Shown here: one piece after another, positions 7,543 to 14,713 of the stretch
How the letters are laid out: the number at the start of each line of letters is the position of its first letter
Numbering within the stretch: the first letter of the stretch is position 1
Source of the DNA: 2-02-FULL-45-10 sp046590235
Lineage (GTDB): Bacteria; Patescibacteriota; Patescibacteriia; Magasanikbacterales; GWA2-37-8
Assembly: GCA_046590235.1 (NCBI GenBank)
Contig: JBKJTY010000011.1
Coordinates: 1 to 50,680, forward strand
DNA: 50,680 nucleotides
Direction of reading: 5' to 3'
The notes under the pieces: generated by a model
Database searches by the model: none
What the model was told of the DNA's origin: nothing
What the model saw: only the letters and a program-made list of their open reading frames with translations
Program-made: the position numbers and the translations under genes

Positions 7543-8229
7543 ATGAATACTTTTTCTGCTACACTAACGATGATGGGGATGCAAATTGGTGCATTTTTAC
7601 CACGTTTGCTTTCGGCTATAATCGTCTTAATTGTCGGTATCATCATTGCAGTTGCTTTAAGTAAAATAGTGGAGAAAATTTGTGATTACATTAAGTTGGA
7701 CCAACATCTCTTATCCCCGGAATCACGTGCTGCGATGCAAAAGTATAATATTCGTTATACCTTCAAGGATGCGCTAGCAGCCATTGTACGTTGGTTTTTC
7801 TATTTAATTACACTTGTAGCTGTTTCCGATATTCTACAAATTACACAGCTTACTCAGTTCTTGCTCAGCGTCACCTATTATATTCCAAATGTTATCGTCG
7901 CCATTATTATTTTGGCCATCGGTATCTTTGCTGCACGTTTGGTTGGTGCCTTGGTTGATACCGCATTACGAGCTGCTCGAATGGGGGAGCGGACTGGACG
8001 GGTATTGTCAGGCCTTACACGAACAGCAATTATTATCTTCGCGGTCATGGCAGCATTGTTGCAACTTGGTATTGCTCCAAGCTTGATCCAAATCCTTTTT
8101 GCCGGTGTGGTTGTCATGTTGGCAATTGCCGGAGGTTTGGCCTTTGGTCTCGGTGGTAAAGATAAGGCGCATGAAATATTGGACGATGCCTCTCGCGAAA
8201 TGACGGGCCCACAAGGAATGGCTAGTTAA
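7543..8229 (+). CDS. TM-helix repeat membrane protein (mechanosensitive-channel-like)
   Basis: This 228-residue integral membrane protein has about four to five hydrophobic helices. Two repeated segments, PRLLSAIIVLIVGIIIAVAL near 19-38 and PNVIVAIIILAIGIFAARLV near 118-137, match the conserved TM helix found in CmpX-type proteins related to small-conductance mechanosensitive channels. The end LAFGLGGKDKAHEILD (about 200-215) resembles the pore-lining MscS TM3 and following turn, but the large cytoplasmic MscS domain is absent. A role in osmotic or membrane-tension sensing is inferred from the family. It sits alone between two terminators, so it is a single-gene unit. Confidence 0.75.
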   Translation: MNTFSATLTMMGMQIGAFLPRLLSAIIVLIVGIIIAVALSKIVEKICDYIKLDQHLLSPESRAAMQKYNIRYTFKDALAAIVRWFFYLITLVAVSDILQITQLTQFLLSVTYYIPNVIVAIIILAIGIFAARLVGALVDTALRAARMGERTGRVLSGLTRTAIIIFAVMAALLQLGIAPSLIQILFAGVVVMLAIAGGLAFGLGGKDKAHEILDDASREMTGPQGMAS

Positions 8230-8235
8230 CAAATA

Positions 8236-8268
8236 AAAAAATCCAGGATACATATCCTGGATTTTTTT
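8236..8268. terminator. Bidirectional terminator with a stem identical to the inner arm of the family 1 repeat
   Basis: ATCCAGGATA and TATCCTGGAT form the stem, flanked by A and T runs on both sides, so it can stop transcription from the channel-like gene (+) and the GC-rich gene (-). The stem is the inner part of the family 1 repeat arm. Confidence 0.9.
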
Positions 8269-8315
8269 ATTATTTCAATGCACCATGTAATGATGCAATA
8301 AAGTAGTGCGAGTGG

Positions 8316-8343
8316 GCCGTCGAGCTTGCGTTCGCTCGACGGC
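8316..8343 (-). other. GC-rich hairpin 3' of the GC-rich gene at 8361-8903
   Basis: GCCGTCGAGC and GCTCGACGGC form a perfect 10-bp stem with an 8-base loop, 17 bp after the stop codon of the minus-strand gene. There is no T run, so it is not an ordinary terminator; the real terminator lies further on at 8236-8268. Confidence 0.8.
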
Positions 8344-8360
8344 ACCTCCCAAGGAAAGAA

Positions 8361-8903
8361 CTAGTACGACCACCTGATCCCGAAAAATTCGGGTTCGAAG
8401 TTGATGATATACATCGCCACCGGTATTGCCACGGAAAGTGCTGCGCCGACAATGAGCACGGCCGCTTTGGTAAAGCCGGTGAAGCGACCCTTCGCCCCGA
8501 AGAACGTGGCGGCGCACATCCCGATCATGAGGAAGGTGCACATGAACGCGCCTGACTTGTCGAGGATAAACAGGTTGGTCACTGGCTCCTCAACGACTTC
8601 GGACTTGAACCGCTGGTTGAAGCGGGTGTCGTAAGGTTCCGTGGTGATCGGTGCCGACATGGGCGTGGCGGGGATCACGATCGTCTCCACCGGCGTGGGT
8701 GGGATAGGCGGCAAGATCTCCCTGATCTCCTGGCGCACTTGCTCGGTAGTAGTCGGTTTGGAAACGGTGTTCTTGGCCGTTTTAGGCTTAGCAACGATCT
8801 TTTTCTCGACTTTGCCGGTCTTTTTTGTCGTAACCGCCTTCTTGGCCGGCTTCTCGACCTTTTGCTGAACGACTTTCTTCACCGTTTCTTGCTTTTGACG
8901 CAT
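8361..8903 (-). CDS. GC-rich gene for a Lys-rich protein with C-terminal membrane hairpin
   Basis: I do not recognise this 180-residue protein. Residues 1-50 are very rich in Lys, Ala, Thr and Val with repeated KK, like a histone-type or linker tail. Residues about 60-85 are Pro-rich. Two hydrophobic segments follow (about 118-136, FMCTFLMIGMCAATFFGA, and 143-166), joined by a short basic loop. The tail should be cytoplasmic, holding nucleic acid or another acidic partner near the membrane, but this is inference. Base composition is clearly higher in GC than the flanking genes. A run of nine G precedes the ATG by three bases and replaces a normal SD. The gene has its own promoter and 3' hairpin. 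Confidence 0.75.
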   Translation of the reverse strand: MRQKQETVKKVVQQKVEKPAKKAVTTKKTGKVEKKIVAKPKTAKNTVSKPTTTEQVRQEIREILPPIPPTPVETIVIPATPMSAPITTEPYDTRFNQRFKSEVVEEPVTNLFILDKSGAFMCTFLMIGMCAATFFGAKGRFTGFTKAAVLIVGAALSVAIPVAMYIINFEPEFFGIRWSY

Positions 8904-8906
8904 TCG

Positions 8907-8915
8907 CCCCCCCCC
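8907..8915 (-). promoter_or_regulatory. Nine-G tract in place of the Shine-Dalgarno
   Basis: Read on the minus strand the leader ends CTCC, nine G, CGA, ATG. The G tract lies where an SD is expected and could pair with the CCUCC of 16S rRNA. A homopolymer of this length is prone to length change, so expression could vary. Confidence 0.5.
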
Positions 8916-8947
8916 GGAGTGTGTAAGATGGTAAAAGAGCTATTTTT

Positions 8948-8976
8948 ACCGTAGCAAAGGCGGGAAGAGGCGTCAA
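8948..8976 (-). promoter_or_regulatory. Promoter of the GC-rich gene at 8361-8903
   Basis: On the minus strand TTGACG (8971-8976) and TACGGT (8948-8953) are 17 bp apart. A GGTAAAA/TTTTTACC hairpin (8930-8950) follows in the leader. Confidence 0.65.
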
Positions 8977-8983
8977 GACGTTT

Positions 8984-9018
8984 AAAAACAAAACTCCACG
9001 TTGAATCGCGGAGTTTTG
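8984..9018 (-). terminator. Intrinsic terminator for the lipoprotein gene at 9121-9645
   Basis: On the minus strand CAAAACTCC and GGAGTTTTG form the stem, followed by TTTTT. Confidence 0.85.
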
Positions 9019-9027
9019 AAGTTGTGG

Positions 9028-9085
9028 CACATGGCCCTCGTTATGGCTACAAGTAATTATAGCTATAACGAGTAGGGGCCATGTG
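9028..9085 (-). other. 58-nt long imperfect hairpin 3' of the lipoprotein gene
   Basis: The outer arms CACATGGCCC and GGGCCATGTG pair perfectly and the inner arms TCGTTATGGCT and AGCTATAACGA pair with one mismatch, leaving a small loop. No T run follows; the terminator is separate at 8984-9018. It could be an mRNA-stabilising end or a small structured RNA. Confidence 0.8.
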
Positions 9086-9120
9086 TGAGCGCCCCGTCGT
9101 CCCGGTTGGGGAAGGGGTAG

Positions 9121-9645
9121 TTATGGAACGATGCCGCTACCTTGCCTTTTTGACAGGGTATCAATCGCCTTGTCGATGTTCTTGTCGAGCAGGTTCAGCT
9201 CTTTCTGTGTGAGCGGTCGATTGCCTGTGTCGTCGTTGCTTGGAACAAGCTGCTTTAGTTTTTGAATCTCAGCTTGTGCGGCCAGAAGGGCTTCTTCAGC
9301 CGCTTTCTTCTCCTCCGCCAACTTGTCGAAGCTCTTGAGAGTTTCCTTGAACGACTTTGACGTCTCGGCGATCGAATCGGCCATTCGGACCATTCGTTCG
9401 TCAGTCATCTTTGAGTTGACCAGCCCCAGTCGGTCGGAGCTCTCTTCGCACTGCTTGTGGAGATCCCTCGCGTTGTGGATGTCTTGGATCATATCATGTT
9501 TGGATCCGAGGGGGTTTGACGTCAGGTCGACGTGCAGACCCATGAACACGAGCGCCATTTGGCACGAATCGGCGCTGAGATCCTTCTTGGGGTTGTTGCA
9601 GCCGAGCACGAACAGGGAAGCGAGCAGAACGATGGAAAGGCGCAT
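9121..9645 (-). CDS. GC-rich gene for a coiled-coil lipoprotein
   Basis: An unrecognised 174-residue lipoprotein. The N-terminus MRLSIVLLASLFVLGCNN is a signal peptide with lipobox VLGC, Cys 16 being the expected lipidation site. Residues about 85-132 (MADSIAETSKSFKETLKS, then KAAEEALLAAQ) are a heptad-type coiled coil, and the C-terminus is polar with a second helical stretch. The mature protein should sit on the outer face of the membrane. The ATG is preceded by AAAGGA at a normal distance, in a leader with three stacked hairpins and a consensus-type promoter. Composition is GC-rich relative to neighbouring host-like genes. Function is unknown; the layout recalls phage spanin lipoproteins only loosely. 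Confidence 0.78.
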   Translation of the reverse strand: MRLSIVLLASLFVLGCNNPKKDLSADSCQMALVFMGLHVDLTSNPLGSKHDMIQDIHNARDLHKQCEESSDRLGLVNSKMTDERMVRMADSIAETSKSFKETLKSFDKLAEEKKAAEEALLAAQAEIQKLKQLVPSNDDTGNRPLTQKELNLLDKNIDKAIDTLSKRQGSGIVP

Positions 9646-9660
9646 TAGCCAATCCTTTCT

Positions 9661-9720
9661 GGCGGGGTTGCCGCCTGTGGTCGTACAGGGCTTGTACGTT
9701 GTTGATCGGTAGGATCAACA
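9661..9720 (-). promoter_or_regulatory. Leader with three consecutive hairpins
   Basis: Three stem-loops lie between promoter and SD: GGCGG/CCGCC (9661-9675), CGTACA/TGTACG (9682-9698) and TGTTGATC/GATCAACA (9700-9720). They may stabilise the mRNA or regulate translation; no known riboswitch is recognised. Confidence 0.6.
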
Positions 9721-9724
9721 CATG

Positions 9725-9753
9725 AGTGTACTTAAAAACTAGCTTTTTGTCAA
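9725..9753 (-). promoter_or_regulatory. Promoter of the lipoprotein gene
   Basis: On the minus strand TTGACA (9748-9753) and TACACT (9725-9730) are separated by 17 bp. Confidence 0.75.
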
Positions 9754-9767
9754 GGCTTGTTAACCCC

Positions 9768-9796
9768 TGTTCAAATCAGCATTTTTCCTCTATACT
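9768..9796 (+). promoter_or_regulatory. Probable promoter of pilT
   Basis: A good -10, TATACT at 9791-9796, with a weak -35, TGTTCA at 9768-9773, 17 bp upstream. The leader is about 20 bases and has no SD. It lies back to back with the lipoprotein promoter. Confidence 0.6.
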
Positions 9797-9823
9797 AAAG
9801 CCATATACACTATTCTTTAACGT

Positions 9824-10858
9824 ATGCTTAGCACAAAACAATATTTCGCGGAGGCAATCAAAAAAGAGGCTTCAGACGTACATTTGGTAGGTGATGAACT
9901 TCCAATGCTTCGTGTGGAAGGTGAGTTGGTTGTACTTGATGAGAAACCGCTTAAAAATAAAGAGCTGGAGACAGCTATTTTTGGATTGTTAAGTAAAGAG
10001 CAGATACAAAAATACCAAGAAGAATTAGAGCTTGATTTTGGCTACGAGCAAGACGGTGCTCGTTTCCGTATTAATTTGCATCAAGAACAAGAAAGAATCG
10101 GCATGACCGCGCGTCTTATTCCGCAAACTATCCCAACACCGGAAGATTTACGTTTTGAACCAGCCTTAAAAGATTTCACCAATCTTCTCGATGGTTTGGT
10201 TTTGATTACTGGTCCAACAGGCAGTGGTAAATCAACTACGATTGCTTCGATGATTGAAGAAATTAACAAGACCAGAAAATCACATATCGTAACTGTTGAA
10301 GATCCGATTGAGTTTGTTTTTGAAGATAAAAAATGTTTAATTGAACAACGAGAAGTAGGAACTGATACAAAATCATTTGCCAACGCACTTAAATATGTTT
10401 TGCGTCAGGATCCAAATATTATCTATGTAGGTGAAATGCGCGACCCCGAAACCATCGCAACAGTTTTGACCGCTGCAGAAACAGGTCATTTGGTTTTCTC
10501 CACTTTGCATACCTCCAGTGCAGCAGAAGCGATCGAACGTATCGTGGATGTCTTTGAGGGTTCAAAACAAAAACAAATTTTGATCCAGCTCTCTAGTGTT
10601 TTACGTGGTGTAGTGGCTCAGCAGTTGATCCCATCAAAAGATGGTGGTCGCGTGCCAGCACGTGAAATTCTCATTAACACATCTGGGGTTGCGAACTTGA
10701 TACGTGAAAATTCCTCTAGCCAAATGAAGTCTGCTATTCAGACTGGCGGAAAAGACGGTATGGTCTCTATGGAAAACTCTATTAAACAATTACTCAAAGA
10801 AGGATGGATTACTGAGGAACAAGCCTCTAATCGAACGGGACGGGCTAAAAAGGCCTAA
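9824..10858 (+). CDS. pilT: Type IV pilus retraction ATPase PilT
   Basis: A hexameric ATPase of the secretion superfamily that depolymerises type IV pili at the cytoplasmic side. The 344 residues match PilT length. Seen: N-terminal ASDVHLVGD (16-24), Walker A GPTGSGKST at 130-138, the Asp box VEDPIEFVF near 156-164, Walker B-like VGEMRDPET near 204-212, and the His box HTSSAAEAIERI near 229. The C-terminal bundle contains REILINTSGVANLIRE (about 281-296), which corresponds to the AIRNLIRE retraction motif of PilT. No pilin or assembly genes are in the window, so partners must lie elsewhere. It is followed 7 bp later by the CCA-adding enzyme gene. Confidence 0.93.
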   Translation: MLSTKQYFAEAIKKEASDVHLVGDELPMLRVEGELVVLDEKPLKNKELETAIFGLLSKEQIQKYQEELELDFGYEQDGARFRINLHQEQERIGMTARLIPQTIPTPEDLRFEPALKDFTNLLDGLVLITGPTGSGKSTTIASMIEEINKTRKSHIVTVEDPIEFVFEDKKCLIEQREVGTDTKSFANALKYVLRQDPNIIYVGEMRDPETIATVLTAAETGHLVFSTLHTSSAAEAIERIVDVFEGSKQKQILIQLSSVLRGVVAQQLIPSKDGGRVPAREILINTSGVANLIRENSSSQMKSAIQTGGKDGMVSMENSIKQLLKEGWITEEQASNRTGRAKKA

Positions 10859-10865
10859 TCAATTT

Positions 10866-12350
10866 ATGAACAATCTTCCGAATCTATTTACGGTCATTAA
10901 AGATGTAAGTGAAAAAATGGACGCGCCTATCTATGTAGTTGGCGGATATGTCCGTGATGTTTTACTTAAAAAAGAATTAAAAAAAGACATTGATTTTGTT
11001 GTCGTTGGCAGCGGCCTAGTTTTTGCGAAGGCGCTCGATGAGGCGCTGAATAAAGAGGGGAGACTCATTGAGTTTCCAGATTTTGATACTGCGCGTTATT
11101 TGATATCACTCAATGATATTGCAGTGGGAGACGAGGGTGCGGAAGTGCTTGAGCTTGAATTCGCCGGTGCACGATCTGAAACCTACGATGAAAAATCACG
11201 CAAACCAAAAGTTAGTTCCGCGACACTTGAACAAGATTTATCTCGTCGTGATTTCACCGTAAACGCCATGGCAGTGCCGGTGGAAGTATTCGCAAAGAAA
11301 AAAGCTCCAGCTCTCACAACTGTAGTTAAAAATATTATTGATCCTTTTAACGGCCAAAAAGATTTGGCTGATTTAATTATCCGTACACCCCTTGATCCAA
11401 ACATCACCTTTAGTGATGATCCGCTCCGCATGCTCCGCGCGGTCCGTTTTGCTGCCAAACTAAACGCTTCTATTGAGCCAAAAACACTTCAAGCGATTCA
11501 TGACAACCGTGAACGCATGAAGATTATTTCAGCGGAACGCACCCAAGAAGAACTCTTCAAATTACTTGGTACTAAGATGCCGTCCATTGGTCTCGCACTG
11601 ATGTTTCAGACGCACTTACTCGATGTAGTTTTGCCGGAAGTCTCAAATCTTGATGGTGTTGAAGAAATTTTTGGGCACCAACATAAAAATAATTTAACCC
11701 ACTCCTTTAAAGTCGTTGATAACGTGGCAGAGCAGTCAAATAAAGTCTGGCTTCGTTTGGCAGGCCTTTTACACGATATTGGTAAGCCAGGGACAAAACA
11801 GTTTGTGGAAAAAATTGGTTGGACTTTCCATGGACATGAACATCTTGGTAAAAAAATGCTATACGCGATTGCTAAACGACTAAAGTTCTCAAAAGATTTA
11901 ACTGATTACTTAGCTAAATTAATTCGCTGGCATCTGCAGCCGATCGCCCTAATGGATGATGGGATTACAGATTCTGCCGTTCGCCGTCTCATCGTAGCTC
12001 TTGGGATTGAAATCAACGATCTGCTTATTTTAGGACGTAGCGATATCACGACAGGTAATCCTTATAAAAAAGAAAAACGTCTCAAGAATTACGACTACCT
12101 AGAAAAACGCGTTGCAGAGGTAATTGAAACAGATAAAATGTTAGCCTTCCAGTCTCCGGTACGTGGTGAAGAAATTATGGAATTGTGCAAGTTAAAACCA
12201 GGTCCAACAGTTGGTAAAATTAAAACTGCCATTGAAGAAGCGATTTTGGATGGTATTATTCCGAATGAGTACGAACCGGCAAGAGCTTATTTCGAAAAGA
12301 TAAAAGATTCCTATCTTGAAAAAGCAGCGGATTGGGAAAGACTTAGCTAG
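10866..12350 (+). CDS. cca: CCA-adding tRNA nucleotidyltransferase with HD domain
   Basis: Adds or repairs the 3' CCA of tRNAs. The class II nucleotidyltransferase head is shown by VVGGYVRDVLLK (24-35), the catalytic carboxylates in KKDIDFVVVG (D41, D43) and RRDFTVNAMA near 126-135. A C-terminal HD domain is present with HSFKVVDNV and LLHDIGKPGT (H-D near 307), followed by HGHEHLG and a later D region. The length of 494 residues fits the HD-containing form. Three of the four intact tRNA genes in this window lack an encoded CCA, so the enzyme is needed. It probably shares a transcript with pilT. Confidence 0.92.
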   Translation: MNNLPNLFTVIKDVSEKMDAPIYVVGGYVRDVLLKKELKKDIDFVVVGSGLVFAKALDEALNKEGRLIEFPDFDTARYLISLNDIAVGDEGAEVLELEFAGARSETYDEKSRKPKVSSATLEQDLSRRDFTVNAMAVPVEVFAKKKAPALTTVVKNIIDPFNGQKDLADLIIRTPLDPNITFSDDPLRMLRAVRFAAKLNASIEPKTLQAIHDNRERMKIISAERTQEELFKLLGTKMPSIGLALMFQTHLLDVVLPEVSNLDGVEEIFGHQHKNNLTHSFKVVDNVAEQSNKVWLRLAGLLHDIGKPGTKQFVEKIGWTFHGHEHLGKKMLYAIAKRLKFSKDLTDYLAKLIRWHLQPIALMDDGITDSAVRRLIVALGIEINDLLILGRSDITTGNPYKKEKRLKNYDYLEKRVAEVIETDKMLAFQSPVRGEEIMELCKLKPGPTVGKIKTAIEEAILDGIIPNEYEPARAYFEKIKDSYLEKAADWERLS

Positions 12351-12351
12351 A

Positions 12352-12380
12352 TTGACAATACCATACATCATCATTATAAT
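12352..12380 (+). promoter_or_regulatory. Consensus sigma-70 promoter of the efflux operon
   Basis: TTGACA at 12352-12357 and TATAAT at 12375-12380 with a 17-bp spacer, a perfect match to the housekeeping consensus. It starts right after the cca stop and gives a leader of about 24 bases without SD. Confidence 0.92.
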
Positions 12381-12410
12381 TGAACATTCCTGACTATTTA
12401 CATTATATAT

Positions 12411-13976
12411 ATGAAGAAAAAGATTATCATCAGTGCGATCGCCGTGCTGGTTGTCGGCGGAATTGGACTTAATAGTTATATAAAAGCTAATAAGCCCCCA
12501 GAATACGAAACAGTTACCGTTACTAAGGGTACTGTAAGACAAACGGTAGACGCCACGGGTAAGGTGCAATCAACTAACAATCTTAATTTACGATTTGAAG
12601 TTCCAGGTATCATTGCTACAGTAAATGTCCGTGAAGGTCAGGCAATTAAACGTGGGACAATCATTGCAAGCCTACGTCTGGCAGATCTCAATGCTTCTGT
12701 GGCGCAAGCTCAAGCAAACTTGAATCTTAAATTAGCTGGTGCGACCGAACAAGATAAATTATATTACAAAGCAGCGCTAGATTCAGCAAAAGCTTCTTTA
12801 GAGCAGGTTGAAAATGGTACAAGCTTAATTACAACACAAGCATACGAGAATTTGGTAACTACACTACAAGCTGGCAGTCCAAAACTCGACGATGCTTTAA
12901 CACAAGCTGATAACATTTTAGGTATTGATAACGCAGCTGCAAATGAAGGTTTTCGAACAATATTATCAAGTCTCGATTCTTCAAAAATTGGCCTGGCTAC
13001 CATTCGTTATCCAATTGCTAAGAATGACAATATAAATGTGCGCGTTAAAGCTGCTGCACTTACACCTCAATCAAATTTTGGTGATATTGATGCTGGCGCA
13101 ACCCTTGGATTAAAAGCCTTACAAAGTATGAATGAACTTTTGATTGCGGTATCAGATGTTTTGCGAGCTACTCCACCGCAAGGTTCGTTAACACAAGCTA
13201 CACTTGATGCAAAAAAATCCACAATCGAAACAACCAGAACTACCATTAACACGCAATATGCTGCCTTGCTTGGGAAAAAGCAAGCTATTGATTCTTCTAA
13301 AACGACTTTAGCCCAAAAGCAAGCAGCATACGATCAGGCGCTAGCGAATTATCAAAGTAAGATTCTTCCACCACGAGAAGTCGATGTTGCATCGTATCGC
13401 GCTGCTTTATCACAAGCTATTGCGAGTCGTAACAAAGCAATTATCATTGCCCCAATTGACGGTGTAGTTACTAAATTAAACAGCAAAATTGGCGAAACAG
13501 TTTCCGGCGCTGACACGATTGTTCAGCTTTTAGCTCCGCAGTATCAGATTGAAGTAGATATTCCTGAAACAGATGTGTCCAAAATAAAATTGGATGATTC
13601 CGTAGTGATCACATTAGATGCATTTGGTGATGACGTGAAATTAAGTGGCAAAGTAGTTGATATTGAACCAGGTGCAACTGAAGTACAGGATGTTGTTTAC
13701 TATAAAGTTACTGTTAGCTTGAATACTGATAACAAACCAGTAAAACCAGGTATGACAGCAAACATTGCCGTAAATACGGTAGAAAAAGAAAACACATTGG
13801 CTATTCCGCTCCGCACTGTCCGCACTCGCGAAGACGGTACGAAGTATGTTCGTATACTCGAAAATAACCAAGAAAAAGAAGTGACCGTAAAACTTGGCTT
13901 CAGAGCTGATGAAGGAAAGGTTGAAATTACAGAAGGTTTACAAGAAGGCCAGCAAGTTATTATCTCAGTTAAATAA
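12411..13976 (+). CDS. Membrane fusion (periplasmic adaptor) protein of a MacAB-type exporter
   Basis: The 521-residue HlyD/MacA-type adaptor is anchored by one N-terminal helix (about 5-24, IIISAIAVLVVGGIGLNS). A lipoyl/biotinyl half-motif (VDATGKVQS to VREGQAIKRG, 45-80), a long Ala/Gln-rich helical hairpin (about 100-330), the second lipoyl half (IIAPIDGVVTKLNSKIGE, near 345-362) and beta-barrel domains follow in the usual order. It would link the ABC permeases downstream to the cell surface. The helical hairpin is unusually long. The ATPase gene follows after 11 bp and two permease genes after that, all under one promoter. Exported substrate is unknown. Confidence 0.87.
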   Translation: MKKKIIISAIAVLVVGGIGLNSYIKANKPPEYETVTVTKGTVRQTVDATGKVQSTNNLNLRFEVPGIIATVNVREGQAIKRGTIIASLRLADLNASVAQAQANLNLKLAGATEQDKLYYKAALDSAKASLEQVENGTSLITTQAYENLVTTLQAGSPKLDDALTQADNILGIDNAAANEGFRTILSSLDSSKIGLATIRYPIAKNDNINVRVKAAALTPQSNFGDIDAGATLGLKALQSMNELLIAVSDVLRATPPQGSLTQATLDAKKSTIETTRTTINTQYAALLGKKQAIDSSKTTLAQKQAAYDQALANYQSKILPPREVDVASYRAALSQAIASRNKAIIIAPIDGVVTKLNSKIGETVSGADTIVQLLAPQYQIEVDIPETDVSKIKLDDSVVITLDAFGDDVKLSGKVVDIEPGATEVQDVVYYKVTVSLNTDNKPVKPGMTANIAVNTVEKENTLAIPLRTVRTREDGTKYVRILENNQEKEVTVKLGFRADEGKVEITEGLQEGQQVIISVK

Positions 13977-13987
13977 GCTGCGTTTTT

Positions 13988-14710
13988 ATGTCGCTTGTCA
14001 CGCTTACGAACGTAATGAAAGAGTATAAAAATGAGGAGATAGTTACTTCCGTTTTGGGTGGTGTTTCTTTTACGATTGAAAAAGGGGATTTCATTTCCAT
14101 CATGGGTCCATCAGGTTCTGGTAAATCAACCTTGATGCACATACTCGGTTTCCTTGATACGCTCACCACGGGAAAATATATTTTTGAAGGCCGTGATGTT
14201 AGTGGTTTGACGGATGACCAGCTTGCGTTAATGCGTGGCAATAAAGTAGGGTTCGTCTTTCAGGCGTTCAACCTCTTGCCGCGTATGAGCGCACTTGAAA
14301 ATGTTATGCTGCCACTCATGTACAGCACTATGCCAAAAGCAGAACGCCAAACGCGCGCTAAAGACCTTTTGGTATCTGTCGGTCTAAGTCATCGTTTAGG
14401 TCATACTCCTAACCAATTATCCGGCGGTGAAAAACAACGTGTCGCCATTGCACGTGCCCTGGTAAATAATCCGGAAGTTATTTTTGCCGATGAACCGACT
14501 GGTAACCTTGATTCTAAATCAGGCTTGCAGGTTATGAAAATTCTACAAAAGTTAAATGATGAAGGTCATACTATTATCCTCGTTACACACGAACGTTACA
14601 CTGCTGAACACGCCAAACGCATTCTTTCCATACGCGATGGTTTAATCACTAAAGACGAAGTGATCACTAATCGTCAGATTGCGGCTGCAAAAGAAGAGCT
14701 GACAAAATAA
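13988..14710 (+). CDS. MacB/LolD-type ABC transporter ATPase
   Basis: A 240-residue nucleotide-binding subunit. Walker A is GPSGSGKST at 40-48, the Q-loop VFQAFNLLP lies near 89-97, the signature LSGGEKQRVAIARAL near 141-155, and Walker B FADEPTGNLDS near 165-175, with the H-switch VTHER near 198-202. Close similarity to LolD/MacB and FtsE-type ATPases is evident from the GNLDS D-loop. It lies between the adaptor gene and two FtsX-like permease genes, spaced by 11 and 3 bp, so it powers the complex they form at the cytoplasmic face. Confidence 0.93.
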   Translation: MSLVTLTNVMKEYKNEEIVTSVLGGVSFTIEKGDFISIMGPSGSGKSTLMHILGFLDTLTTGKYIFEGRDVSGLTDDQLALMRGNKVGFVFQAFNLLPRMSALENVMLPLMYSTMPKAERQTRAKDLLVSVGLSHRLGHTPNQLSGGEKQRVAIARALVNNPEVIFADEPTGNLDSKSGLQVMKILQKLNDEGHTIILVTHERYTAEHAKRILSIRDGLITKDEVITNRQIAAAKEELTK

Positions 14711-14713
14711 GCT

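Noticed and set aside
7476..7664. 62-codon plus-strand open frame at the start of the channel-like gene
   Set aside because: It overlaps the TM-helix protein in another frame, is Cys/Tyr-rich and has no start signals.
8401..8954. Plus-strand open frames opposite the GC-rich gene at 8361-8903
   Set aside because: Hydrophobic shadow frames without SD or promoter; the minus-strand gene has both an upstream promoter and a sensible domain layout.
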